The notes below the pieces were generated by a model that saw nothing but the letters and a program-made list of their open reading frames with translations, was not told the DNA's origin and made no database searches. Made by a program: the position numbers and the translations under genes. From NCBI GenBank assembly GCA_041743105.1, contig JBGTNI010000050.1, positions 54,394 to 118,393 of the forward strand: a stretch of DNA of 64,000 nt, given 5' to 3'. Position 1 is the stretch's first letter, and every line of letters begins with the position of its first letter. This document shows positions 41,607 to 50,371 of the stretch, piece by piece. The stretch comes from QHCE01 sp041743105 (GTDB taxonomy: Bacteria > Actinomycetota > Actinomycetes > Mycobacteriales > QHCE01).

Positions 41607-42961
41607 CATACGGCACTCCCTTGACGTTAGGTGCAGCCACGACATCAGGCGTCGCCCCGCCAACCGCGGCAGACGAGGTCGCTGAACTCGCGGCACAACT
41701 CATCCGCATCGACACCACCAACACCGGTGATTGCGCCACGAGCGCCGGTGAGCGTGTCGCCGCCGAATTCGTGGCGGCCAAGCTCGCCGAAGTGGGCATC
41801 GAATCGCAGCTGTTCGAGAGCGCGCCAGGTCGCACCAGTGTTGTGGCCCGAATCCCCGGCCAGGACCGCACACGCGGTGGCTTGGTGATGCACGGTCACC
41901 TCGATGTGGTTCCTGCCGTCGCGGCCGACTGGCAGGTGCCGCCCTTCTCCGGGGAGATCCGCGACGGCTACCTGTGGGGTCGGGGCGCGGTGGATATGAA
42001 AAACATGGACGCCATGATCCTCGCCGTGATCCGACAATGGGCCCGCGAAGGCCGCAAGCCGCCGCGTGACGTCGTGGTTGCTTTCTTCGCCGACGAGGAG
42101 GCTGGGGGGCCACTCGGCGCGTGGTACATGGTTCGCGAGCACCCGGAGCTGTTCGAAGGGTGTACGGAGGCTATCGGAGAGGTCGGCGGATTCTCGATCA
42201 CGCTGGCGCAGGATCGCCGAATCTACCCGATCATGACCGGCGAAAAAGGTCTGGCATGGGCCCAGTTGAGTGCGCAGGGCCGAGCCGGACATGGTTCGAT
42301 GATATCTACCGACAACGCCATCACTATGCTCACCGAAGCTGTGGCGCGGGTGGGGCGCCACACCTTCGCGACCCAGCTGGGTCCAACGGTCCGCGCGTTC
42401 CTGGAGCAAGCCGCGACAGTATTGGGCGTGGAGTTCGATGAATCCGATCCGGCAGCGATCGTAGCCAAGCTCGGTCCAGCCGCCCGGATAATCGGCGCCA
42501 CTCTCTGCGACACTGCCAACCCCACCATGTTCGCCGCCGGTTACAAAGCCAATGTGATCCCCGGCAGTGCCACCGCCGTGGTGGATTGCCGCATCCTTCC
42601 CGGGCACGAAGAGCAATTCGAGCGCGAGCTCGACACCTTGCTTGGCCCCGACGTGACTCGTGAGTGGATCATCTACTCCAGACCGTTGGAGATCGATCCT
42701 TACCAGCCGCTGATGCACGTCATGACCGAGTGCATCACCGAGGCTGACCCTGGCGCGACCGTCGCGCCGTATCTGCTCTCAGGCGGCACCGATGCCAAGG
42801 CGTTGGCAACGCTCGGCATCACCTGCTACGGATTCTCACCGATGCAACTACCGGCAGATTTGGATTTCACCGCCTTGTTCCATGGTGTGGACGAACGAGT
42901 GAGCCTGCAGGCGCTACGCTTCGGTGTCGGCGTGCTGGACCAGTTCCTGGCACGCTGCTAG
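41603..42961 (+). CDS. M20-family metallopeptidase
   Basis: 452 residues. The metal and catalytic blocks are MHGHLDVVPA (His and catalytic Asp), WGRGAVDMKNMDAM (bridging Asp), FADEEAGG (Glu general base) and a C-terminal metal His in LLSGGTDAK-containing region; a dimerisation domain lies between. Typical of cytosolic dipeptidase/acylase-type M20 enzymes. GTG start overlaps the SGNH esterase gene by four bases; a conserved actinobacterial gene of unknown function follows. Confidence 0.92.
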   Translation: MTYGTPLTLGAATTSGVAPPTAADEVAELAAQLIRIDTTNTGDCATSAGERVAAEFVAAKLAEVGIESQLFESAPGRTSVVARIPGQDRTRGGLVMHGHLDVVPAVAADWQVPPFSGEIRDGYLWGRGAVDMKNMDAMILAVIRQWAREGRKPPRDVVVAFFADEEAGGPLGAWYMVREHPELFEGCTEAIGEVGGFSITLAQDRRIYPIMTGEKGLAWAQLSAQGRAGHGSMISTDNAITMLTEAVARVGRHTFATQLGPTVRAFLEQAATVLGVEFDESDPAAIVAKLGPAARIIGATLCDTANPTMFAAGYKANVIPGSATAVVDCRILPGHEEQFERELDTLLGPDVTREWIIYSRPLEIDPYQPLMHVMTECITEADPGATVAPYLLSGGTDAKALATLGITCYGFSPMQLPADLDFTALFHGVDERVSLQALRFGVGVLDQFLARC

Positions 42962-43077
42962 TTACACATCACTCGTCTCGCCTGGGCTCGACCATGGCTG
43001 CGGCTTCCATGTGCCGATAACAGCTGGTAGTTGTAGTGCAGTCACCGATACCGCGAGTTGACCTTCGGAGGCCGGCC

Positions 43078-43830
43078 ATGTCGACGGATGCTGAGATCGA
43101 TGCTGCGCTTGAGGCAGTGGTTCGCGCCGCGCGCCATCATCGGGCCGTCTTGAAGTCTCAAGTCGCAACAGACGAGGAGATCTGGGCTGCCTACACCGCG
43201 CTCAACAACGCCAGTGTGCAGTACGACGATCTGGTTAATCAGACCTACGACGAGGTGACACCGTGGGATTGTGAGTACATCGATCCCGATGAGGCAGCGC
43301 AGACTGCTGCCCCGTCGCTCGGGCGCGCTGGCGTGGCGTCTCACACCGTGATGGCGCCGCTGCTCACCGACGACGATATTGGCGAGCAGGATGTTTCCTT
43401 CGATGGCCACGAGGTGTCACCGAGCCGACGTGCCAGCCTGTTGCCCGCAGATTCCGCTGATACTCGCGACGATGGAGAGCTGCTCGTATGCGTCCGGCAA
43501 CGACGCGACTATGTGATCAACGACGTAGACGCGGTAGTCGTCGCCGCTCGTACGGCTCGGGCCGGTATCACTCAGGCCGATCAGGACGCCGCGGACGTCA
43601 CGGGACTGGGTGAAGCTATCTATGCGCTCGTCGAGGCGGGTGACGGCACGCTGGCGGCGCTGGACGATGTGGATGAGATCGAGCCCGCTAACGGTGTGCT
43701 GCTGGTGAATCAGACTGGTACTCCGGTGCCGTTAGCGGAGCTGGACAGCGATCCCGAGCTGGCATTCTCGCTCAGCCCAGCCGACAAGCTGTTGTATAGG
43801 CTGGATGAGGTCATGTCAGACGACAGCTAG
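43078..43830 (+). CDS. conserved actinobacterial acidic protein
   Basis: 250 residues from ATG 43078 with GGAGG upstream (43067-43071 region). Very acidic, no signal or membrane segment. The N-terminal helix MSTDAEIDAALEAVVRAARH resembles a small helical bundle; the C-terminal half contains LVCVRQRRDYVINDVDAVVV and ADVTGLGEAIYALVEAGDGT. It follows the M20 peptidase by 116 bases on the same strand. Function unknown. Confidence 0.75.
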   Translation: MSTDAEIDAALEAVVRAARHHRAVLKSQVATDEEIWAAYTALNNASVQYDDLVNQTYDEVTPWDCEYIDPDEAAQTAAPSLGRAGVASHTVMAPLLTDDDIGEQDVSFDGHEVSPSRRASLLPADSADTRDDGELLVCVRQRRDYVINDVDAVVVAARTARAGITQADQDAADVTGLGEAIYALVEAGDGTLAALDDVDEIEPANGVLLVNQTGTPVPLAELDSDPELAFSLSPADKLLYRLDEVMSDDS

Positions 43831-43837
43831 AGCGCCA

Positions 43838-43940
43838 CCAGTAGGTCCCTGCCTGCGTTCTCGTCGCCTTGTGTACCCACTCCGCTTCGCTTCGTTTTCG
43901 TACACGGCGGCTCCTGCGGCCTTGGCAGATGACCTACTGG
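43838..43940. repeat. 103-bp imperfect inverted repeat between convergent genes
   Basis: Outer arms CCAGTAGGTCCCTGCC (43838-43853) and GGCAGATGACCTACTGG (43924-43940) pair with small bulges; inner arms GTCGCCTTGTGTAC and GTACACGGCGGC (43863-43876, 43900-43911) pair around a pyrimidine-rich loop. It may act as a bidirectional terminator for the two convergent genes that end at 43830 and 43949, or be a mobile repeat. Confidence 0.55.
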
Positions 43941-43948
43941 CCGCCGCC

Positions 43949-44914
43949 CTATTCCACGGCAGCTGACACATCGCCGAGGGCGGTCGCAATCTCCTCAGGC
44001 AGCGTGAGCTCCTCGCTGGCGAGGGTGGCTTTGAGCTGTGTCACGTTGCGGGCACCGACAATTGGGGCCACAACGTTTGGGCGGTCACGCACCCATGCGA
44101 GTGCGACCACCGCGGGACATACACCTAAGCCATCGGCGGCGGTGGCAACCGCTTCTACAATCCCTGCGCACTGATCATTGAGAAAACGTGCTACAAACGG
44201 CTTGAGCTGCGACGAAGCGCCGCGCGATCCGGGAGGCGCGCCGTCGCGGTACTTGCCAGTGAGCACCCCACGGCCTAGCGGAGACCAGGGCAGGAGGCCC
44301 ACGCCCAGGTGCGTCGCAGCAGGAAGCAGGTCGACCTCCGGACTCCGTTCCAGCAACGAATACTCGGTCTGTGCAGCGATGAACGGGCTTTCACCGGTGA
44401 GCTGCTGCCGGGTCGCGGCAGCAGTCAGCTGCCAGGCAGAGAAGTTGGAGACACCCACATAGCGAACCCGTCCGCTGCGTAGCGCGATGTCTACCGCGGA
44501 AAGAGTTTCAGCCAGTGGCGTCGCGTCGTCCCAGGCGTGCAGCTGCCACAGATCGATGTAGTCGGTGCCAAGGCGTTGTAGCGAAAGGTCCAGCGCCCGC
44601 AGCAGATGACCCCGGGAGCAATTTCGACGGCGCGGCAAAGTCGGGTCAACGCCGGCCTTGGTAGCAAGTATCACGGCGTCGCGTGCCACCACTGCCGTGC
44701 GATGTGACCCGATCATGCTTCCCAACAAAGCTTCGCTGGCGCCTTCGGTGTAGACATCGGCGGTGTCGATAAGGTTTCCACCCGTCTCGGTGAACATCAC
44801 CAGCTGAGCAGCTGCGTCATCGGCATCGTTCTCTGTTCCCCACGTCATGGTGCCAAGGCCGAGTCTGGAGACCCTGAGCCCGCTGTTGCCGATCGTGCGG
44901 CGTGCCATGCTCAT
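43949..44914 (-). CDS. aldo/keto reductase
   Basis: 321 residues. The tetrad is visible: Asp in NLIDTADVYTEGASE, Tyr in the same block, Lys in ILATKAGV and His in LWQLHAWDDAT. The cofactor-binding end contains SLLERSPEVDLLPAATHLGV, LPWSPLGRGVLTGKY and the C-terminal VVAPIVGARNVTQLKATLAS, as in AKR11/12-type NADPH reductases of actinobacteria. Divergent from uppP. Confidence 0.93.
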   Translation of the reverse strand: MSMARRTIGNSGLRVSRLGLGTMTWGTENDADDAAAQLVMFTETGGNLIDTADVYTEGASEALLGSMIGSHRTAVVARDAVILATKAGVDPTLPRRRNCSRGHLLRALDLSLQRLGTDYIDLWQLHAWDDATPLAETLSAVDIALRSGRVRYVGVSNFSAWQLTAAATRQQLTGESPFIAAQTEYSLLERSPEVDLLPAATHLGVGLLPWSPLGRGVLTGKYRDGAPPGSRGASSQLKPFVARFLNDQCAGIVEAVATAADGLGVCPAVVALAWVRDRPNVVAPIVGARNVTQLKATLASEELTLPEEIATALGDVSAAVE

Positions 44915-44967
44915 GACCGCAGACCGTACCCTGGCCGTCTCCTTGAACCCACGGCACGGCCGTAGTT

Positions 44968-45029
44968 TGTGCCATCTTGTCGCCAGGGGTGATGGTCAGG
45001 GAGGTCATCCATTGAGACAAGATGGCACA
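44968..45029. repeat. 14-bp perfect inverted repeat in the uppP upstream region
   Basis: TGTGCCATCTTGTC (44968-44981) and GACAAGATGGCACA (45016-45029) are exact reverse complements separated by 34 bases. The right arm ends 31 bases before the uppP start. In RNA it would be a long-looped stem in the uppP leader; as DNA the two arms could be paired protein-binding sites. Confidence 0.6.
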
Positions 45030-45060
45030 CGTTGTCGCCTTAACTCCCGGAGTGGTGCGT

Positions 45061-45897
45061 GTGAACATATTGGATGCCGTCATCTTGGGCATTGTGGAGG
45101 GTCTGACGGAGTTCCTGCCCGTCTCTTCCACTGGTCACCTCACCATCGGAGAGAAGCTACTGGGGCTGCAAGTCGATGATCCATCGGTGACCGCGTTCAC
45201 CGCGATCATCCAGATCGGCGCCATAGCCGCTGTGCTGGTGTACTTCCGAACCGATCTATTTCGTATCGCAAAGGCTTGGTGCTCCGGTGTGTTCGCCAAG
45301 GCCGATCGCAACAGCTTCGACTATCGATTCGGCTGGTACATCATCGCCGGCTCAGTGCCGATTGGTGTGGTGGGGCTGCTGGCCAAAGATTTCATTGCCG
45401 GGCCGTTGCGCAGCTTGTGGGTAGTGGCTGCCGCACTGGTGCTGTGGAGCGGCGTGATGATCTTCGCTGAGCGAGCAGCACCCCAGCAGCGCAAGGAACG
45501 CGATCTTGGACTTCGTGATGTGGTGCTGGTCGGGCTAGCGCAATGCGTCGCGCTGATCCCCGGTGTTTCGCGCTCCGGTGCGACCATCAGCGCGGGACTA
45601 CTGCTCAATTTCGACCGCGTCACAGCTACTCGGCTGTCGTTCTTCCTGTCCATTCCCGCGCTCACGGCTGCGGGAATCTTCCAGGCCGTCGATGAGGCCG
45701 ATGCGATCAGCGCGGGCGTGGGATGGATACCCACCGCTGTGGGAACAGCAGTTAGCTTCGTGGTTGCATATGCCTCCGTGGCGTGGTTGCTGAAGTTCGT
45801 GGCTCACCACAGCATCGCGGCCTTTAGCTGGTACCGCATTCCGGTCGGCTTGCTCCTGGCTGGGCTGCTAGCGGCCGGCGTAATGTCGGCCACGTGA
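45061..45897 (+). CDS. uppP: undecaprenyl-diphosphatase
   Basis: 278 residues from GTG 45061; the frame is open to 45022 but MNILDAVILGIVEGLTEFLP is the family N-terminus. Motifs: EGLTEFLPVSSTGHL (Glu-rich motif) and PGVSRSGATISAG (Arg motif), within about eight membrane helices. It recycles the C55 lipid carrier for peptidoglycan synthesis and gives bacitracin resistance. Its stop overlaps the next start (GTGA), tying it to the phosphatase/DUF3090/SCO1664/mshC block. The upstream gap holds a 14-bp dyad. Confidence 0.96.
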   Translation: MNILDAVILGIVEGLTEFLPVSSTGHLTIGEKLLGLQVDDPSVTAFTAIIQIGAIAAVLVYFRTDLFRIAKAWCSGVFAKADRNSFDYRFGWYIIAGSVPIGVVGLLAKDFIAGPLRSLWVVAAALVLWSGVMIFAERAAPQQRKERDLGLRDVVLVGLAQCVALIPGVSRSGATISAGLLLNFDRVTATRLSFFLSIPALTAAGIFQAVDEADAISAGVGWIPTAVGTAVSFVVAYASVAWLLKFVAHHSIAAFSWYRIPVGLLLAGLLAAGVMSAT

Positions 45898-46553
45898 CCA
45901 TACTGCTGCTCGCACGCCACGGCCGGACCGAGTTCAATTCACGCAGCGAGCTCGCAGGCTGGATACCCGGTGTGGGTTTGGATCCGACAGGGCTGGTACA
46001 GGCTGCGCAACTGGCGGCCCGGCTGGTGAAAGTTCCACTCGCCGCGGTGGTCACCAGCCCGCTACAACGCTGTCGTGAAACCGTCGAGGCCCTGGCAGAT
46101 GCGGGAGTGGACGCGCCCGAGCCGGTGTTGGACGATCGTTTAGGCGAATGCCGTTTCGGCGATTGGACCGGTCAAAGCTTGGCGCAGCTGCAAACCGAGC
46201 CACAGTGGCAAACCGTGCAACACTATCCGTCGGCGGCGGTGTTTCCGGGAGGCGAAGGCCTAGCGGATGTGCAGTCCCGGGCCACTGCGGCGATCCGGGA
46301 TTGGCGACAGCGAGTGCACAACAGCCACGGAGCCGACGCCGTCTGGCTAGTGTGCAGCCACGAAGACGTGATCAAGGTGATCGTGGCCGATATTCTGGGA
46401 TTGCACTTGGACATGTTTCAACGCATTGTCGTGAGCAACGCGTCGATTACCATGGTGCGCTTCACCGCGGAGCGCCCATATTTGTTGCGACTGGGCGACA
46501 CCGGCTCGCCATTACTTACTGAGTCACTTGTTACTAAGCCAGCCCGAGAGTAG
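45894..46553 (+). CDS. MSMEG_4193-type histidine phosphatase
   Basis: 219 residues. LLARHGRTEFNSRSELAG holds the catalytic RHG; TSPLQRCRETVEAL the second Arg; LGECRFGDWTGQ the acid; WLVCSHEDVIKVIVADILGL the second His. This matches the histidine phosphatase conserved next to mshC in actinobacteria. Its physiological substrate is not known. It overlaps the uppP stop by 4 bases. Confidence 0.93.
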   Translation: MTILLLARHGRTEFNSRSELAGWIPGVGLDPTGLVQAAQLAARLVKVPLAAVVTSPLQRCRETVEALADAGVDAPEPVLDDRLGECRFGDWTGQSLAQLQTEPQWQTVQHYPSAAVFPGGEGLADVQSRATAAIRDWRQRVHNSHGADAVWLVCSHEDVIKVIVADILGLHLDMFQRIVVSNASITMVRFTAERPYLLRLGDTGSPLLTESLVTKPARE

Positions 46554-46638
46554 TCATCATCTAGTCGCATGCCCGTACTGGTCAAGCTATTCTCGTTCTG
46601 CTTAGTAAACGTGCACATCACCACGTTAGGGTCCATGT

Positions 46639-47175
46639 ATGGCACGTCAGGTATTCACGTTCGACAAACCGAGCCGATTCGTCGTGGGGACGGTCGGTCA
46701 GCCTGGTGAACGTGACTTCTACCTACAGGCGGTGCAGGAGCAGCGCGTTGTCAGCGTCGCGCTGGAGAAAGTGCAGGTTGCGCTGCTGGTGCGGCGGCTA
46801 GGTGAGTTGCTGAGCGAGGCTGGCAAGCGACTGGGAGCCGAGATTCCCGACGATGTGAGCGATCTGATCGATAACGAGCCGATGGTGAGCCCGATCGATG
46901 AGGAGTTCCGGGTGGGCACGCTAGGTCTGGTCTGGGATACCGCTGACCAGTCGGTGCTGGTGGAGGCCCTAGCTGTTGCCGACGATGATGTGCCCGACGA
47001 GGACCGGGATCTACTGCGAGTGCGACTGACTCCGGCCCAGGCTCGAGCCTTTATCGAGCGCGCGGCGCAAGTGATTATGGCGGGGCGCCCGCCGTGTCCA
47101 CTTTGTGGCCAACCCCTTGACGCTTCCGGACATATCTGTCCACGACGCAACGGCTATCGGCCACGTGGTCGATAA
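46639..47175 (+). CDS. DUF3090 family protein
   Basis: 178 residues. RQVFTFDKPSRFVVGTVGQP then GERDFYLQAVQEQRVVSVAL is the family signature; the C-terminus has two paired Cys groups (PPCPLCGQPLDASGHICP), a likely zinc ribbon. Always near the histidine phosphatase and SCO1664 genes in actinobacteria. Function unknown. Confidence 0.93.
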   Translation: MARQVFTFDKPSRFVVGTVGQPGERDFYLQAVQEQRVVSVALEKVQVALLVRRLGELLSEAGKRLGAEIPDDVSDLIDNEPMVSPIDEEFRVGTLGLVWDTADQSVLVEALAVADDDVPDEDRDLLRVRLTPAQARAFIERAAQVIMAGRPPCPLCGQPLDASGHICPRRNGYRPRGR

Positions 47176-47186
47176 GTGTTGCGGAG

Positions 47187-48005
47187 ATGAGCATTGCGCG
47201 GCAGCTGTCTACCGGCGTGCTGGAACTCCAAGCGCAGATCGTCACCGGCAACAATGCGGTTTTCCTGGCTCACGTGGCGGCCGCCGAAGTCAATGGCGAT
47301 TCTGAGCCGCTGCGGTGCGTGTACAAGCCTGCCGACGGCGAACAACCACTGTGGGACTTTCCCGGCAAGAGACTGGCTCCGCGCGAGGTGGCTGCGTACC
47401 TGATCGATCAGGCCGCTGGTTGGAACGTCGTCCCGCCGACAGTGTTGCGCGACGGTCCACTGGGCGCAGGATCGTGTCAGCTCTGGGTTGACTCCGACGA
47501 TGCGGTGACGCAGTTCGACGTGCTAAGCCCCGACCAGCTGATCGAAGGGTGGAAAGTCGTGGCACGTGGCACCGTGGCCGCACCCGACGACACCGATCCC
47601 GTTGCCGAGCGCGAGGTGGTGCTAGCCCACGCCTCCGATCCGCGCTTGGCGAGGCTGGCGGTATTCGACGCGATTATCAACAACTCCGATCGTAAGGCTG
47701 GGCATGTGCTCACCGACACCGCCGACCGACTGTGGGCGATCGATCACGGCATCTCGTTTCACCCCGAGCCAAAGCTGCGCACGGTGCTGTGGGGATGGGC
47801 GGGAGAGCCGTTGCCAGACGATACCGTCGACGTACTCAAGCGGCTCGAGAAGGAGCTACAAGGTGAACTCGGCGCCGAACTAGAGCTATATCTGGACCCC
47901 GAGGAGCTTCAGGCGACAACTGATCGCGTCCGGTGGCTACTACGGCAACGCCGATTTCCCCAACCGACCCCGGGCTGGCCGGTGCTGCCGTATCCTCTGT
48001 TCTAG
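47187..48005 (+). CDS. SCO1664 family protein (PI3/4-kinase-like fold)
   Basis: 272 residues. LRCVYKPADGEQPLWDFPGK then RLAPREVAAYLIDQAAGWNV is the nucleotide-binding region with a Lys in CVYKP; FDAIINNSDRKAGHVLTDTA followed by RLWAIDHGISFH is the catalytic/metal loop of the PI3/4K-like protein-kinase fold. Conserved third member of the mshC-linked cluster, 11 bases after DUF3090, so cotranscribed. Confidence 0.92.
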   Translation: MSIARQLSTGVLELQAQIVTGNNAVFLAHVAAAEVNGDSEPLRCVYKPADGEQPLWDFPGKRLAPREVAAYLIDQAAGWNVVPPTVLRDGPLGAGSCQLWVDSDDAVTQFDVLSPDQLIEGWKVVARGTVAAPDDTDPVAEREVVLAHASDPRLARLAVFDAIINNSDRKAGHVLTDTADRLWAIDHGISFHPEPKLRTVLWGWAGEPLPDDTVDVLKRLEKELQGELGAELELYLDPEELQATTDRVRWLLRQRRFPQPTPGWPVLPYPLF

Positions 48006-48064
48006 TGTCATGGCTATTTCCATGTCGCTGAACCCGGGGCAGCGGAACTCGGTAGGTTCTACGT

Positions 48065-48946
48065 ATGGCTAGATGGTGGGGACGTGACGATCAGGCGGGA
48101 AAGGGTGGCAGGGCCGCGAGAAAGCAGGCCGAGCTGGAACGTCGATTAGCCGAGATTCAGGCCACGCTTCGTTCGGCTTGGCCCGACGCCGTGACGCCAG
48201 AGGATCATGTAATGATCGCAAATGCCGTGCAAGGGATACATAGGACTCTAGATCCTAAAACCATCGGCTGGCTCGATAGGCATGAGGCGTATTCGGATAT
48301 TTTGTTCGGTGGGCCTTTGGCTGCTCTGCCGCCCATGGGTAGAAATGCGGCAAATCGCCGGCAGCATCAGCGGGAGGTGGGTCGAACCCCTGGATCACCG
48401 TTGGCGCCATGGCCCGAAGATCTGTTTGTGCTACGGGCAAGAGACGGCTTGGTCTACGGAACTGCCTTGCTGGGCGATCCGAAGGTCCGGGAATTAATCG
48501 CGTATGTGAAAATCGCCGAACGGCCGGAGGACGTGATCATCGCGCCCGACGCGCATGAGCAGCTCCGAGCCACTTTGCCGGGGCAGAGCGGGGCTGGAAC
48601 TCAGGTCGGCGCGTTGATGGTCGTGCTTGACCAGCCGCCAGCCGATGATGAAGCCACCCCGAACGCGTTGCTCGATGCGCTTATGGCACTGGCTGTACAC
48701 GCGCCCAATCCAGCCCTAATATTTCGTCTCCCACCGGAGCTTAGAGAGTATGCCGAGCAATGCACCGCTGCGCGGATAAAATGGAGTGAGGACAATCCGG
48801 ATCGCGCCCTTCGAGAAGTTACTCTTCAGACAACCGGCAGCTCATCCGAAACACCTCGGAGAACAGCTGCTCAAATAGTTCCACCTGGGACTTTAGGTAC
48901 GGAGTGGAAGCCCTCCGGTGGGGGTTCTGGCCCTGGCGTGAGCTAG
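48065..48946 (+). CDS. hypothetical protein inserted in the mshC cluster
   Basis: 293 residues from ATG 48065. A basic, coiled N-terminus (MARWWGRDDQAGKGGRAARK then KQAELERRLAEIQATLRSAW) and a middle part with FVLRARDGLVYGTALLGDPK and APDAHEQLRATLPGQSGAGT. Ends in a Gly/Pro-rich tail. I recognise no family. In most genomes SCO1664 is followed directly by mshC, so this gene is an intruder; its composition is somewhat AT-richer. Confidence 0.55.
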   Translation: MARWWGRDDQAGKGGRAARKQAELERRLAEIQATLRSAWPDAVTPEDHVMIANAVQGIHRTLDPKTIGWLDRHEAYSDILFGGPLAALPPMGRNAANRRQHQREVGRTPGSPLAPWPEDLFVLRARDGLVYGTALLGDPKVRELIAYVKIAERPEDVIIAPDAHEQLRATLPGQSGAGTQVGALMVVLDQPPADDEATPNALLDALMALAVHAPNPALIFRLPPELREYAEQCTAARIKWSEDNPDRALREVTLQTTGSSSETPRRTAAQIVPPGTLGTEWKPSGGGSGPGVS

Positions 48947-49038
48947 CGGCTCTCCAGAGTGTGACCGCGTCGTCGATCGCGTCACTCTTAGAAACAAATA
49001 TGCGTGGATAGCGGTGATCGGCGGTTAGCCTGATGGGC

Positions 49039-50337
49039 ATGGATTCTTGGCCTTCGCCGTCCTTGCCTGCCCTGCCTGCCTCCGCAACGTCTGCACCGCT
49101 GAAGCTGTTTGACTCCGCCTCTCAGCAGCTGCACCCCGTCGGACCTGCTTCGCCGGGCGCCGGCAACCCGGCCCGCATGTACGTCTGTGGCATCACGCCC
49201 TACGATGCCGCGCATCTAGGGCACATCGCCACCTACCTCACCTTCGACTTGGTGCAGCGGTATTGGCGCGATGCGGGGCACGCCGTGCGGTACGTACAAA
49301 ACGTCACCGATGTCGACGACCCGCTATTGGCGCGGGCGAAACGAGACAACGAAGATTGGGCCTCACTGGCCCATCGCCAGACCCGGCGATTCGCCGCCGA
49401 CATGGTGGCGCTGTCGGTGATCCCACCGGAGAAGTACATCGGCGTGGTGGAATCGATGCCCGACGTAGTGGAGATGGTGGACAAACTACTGGCCGCCGGC
49501 GCGGCATATCGAATGCCCGGCGGTACTGGTGACATCTACTTCGACCTGTCTGCGGCGCCGGACTTCGGATACGAGTCCGGGTTGGGCGAAACCGCGATGG
49601 CGGAGCTGTTCGCAGAACGCGGCGGCGACCCCGATCGTGAAGGCAAGCACAACCGGCTGGATCCGCTGCTGTGGCGTGGTGCCCGCGATGGTGAGCCGTC
49701 GTGGCCATCGCCTATGGGGTTGGGGCGGCCAGGCTGGCATATCGAGTGTTCGGTGATAGCGGTGAATCACCTCGGCATGCAGATCGATGTGCAGGGCGGG
49801 GGAGAAGACCTTCGGTTCCCGCATCACGAAATGTCGGCCGCGCACGCCGAGGTCGCCGCCGGGGACTACCCGTTCGCACGTAACTATGTGCACGCCGGTC
49901 TCGTGGGCTGGCAAGGTGAGAAGATGTCAAAGAGCAAAGGAAACCTTGTCTTCGCTTCCGATGTACTCGCTGACGGAGTCGATCCTGCGGCACTTCGCCT
50001 AGCACTTTTCGCGCACCACTACCACGGATATCGCGAATGGGCTACCGCTGATCTCACCGTTGCGCAACAGCGCTTGCAGCGGTGGAGTTCCGCCGCGGCG
50101 TCACCCACGGCGAACACCGTCGATTCAACGCCACTCATCTGCCAACTCCGAGAGCACCTGGCTAACGACTTAGATACTCCGAAAGCGCTCGCCGCCGTTG
50201 ATGCCTGGGCCGAGGCTGTGATTATCGCACCCACACAACGGGGGAGCCGTAACTCGGCAGAAGCCGCGGCGAACGCAACGCTCACCGCCACGGCGATAGA
50301 CGCATTACTCGGGGTGGAGCTGTGCCCGCCAGCGTAG
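49039..50337 (+). CDS. mshC: cysteine:GlcN-Ins ligase (mycothiol synthesis)
   Basis: 432 residues from ATG 49039 (ATG 49033 also in frame); MDSWPSPSLPALP is like known MshC starts. The class I synthetase fold is evident: RMYVCGITPYDAAHLGHIAT (zinc Cys and HIGH-like motif), GRPGWHIECSVIAVNHLGM (second zinc Cys), and GEKMSKSKGNLVF (KMSKS). It joins cysteine to GlcN-Ins in ATP-dependent mycothiol synthesis. A paralogue of CysRS, distinguished by the lack of the anticodon-binding domain and by this gene neighbourhood. Presence proves a mycothiol-using actinobacterium. Confidence 0.96.
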   Translation: MDSWPSPSLPALPASATSAPLKLFDSASQQLHPVGPASPGAGNPARMYVCGITPYDAAHLGHIATYLTFDLVQRYWRDAGHAVRYVQNVTDVDDPLLARAKRDNEDWASLAHRQTRRFAADMVALSVIPPEKYIGVVESMPDVVEMVDKLLAAGAAYRMPGGTGDIYFDLSAAPDFGYESGLGETAMAELFAERGGDPDREGKHNRLDPLLWRGARDGEPSWPSPMGLGRPGWHIECSVIAVNHLGMQIDVQGGGEDLRFPHHEMSAAHAEVAAGDYPFARNYVHAGLVGWQGEKMSKSKGNLVFASDVLADGVDPAALRLALFAHHYHGYREWATADLTVAQQRLQRWSSAAASPTANTVDSTPLICQLREHLANDLDTPKALAAVDAWAEAVIIAPTQRGSRNSAEAAANATLTATAIDALLGVELCPPA

Positions 50338-50371
50338 TCTTAACCGACCCCTCTTGAGGTGACCAGTAATA

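Noticed and set aside
41645..42718. Long minus-strand frame opposite the M20 peptidase
   Set aside because: No motifs; the plus strand is clearly the coding strand.
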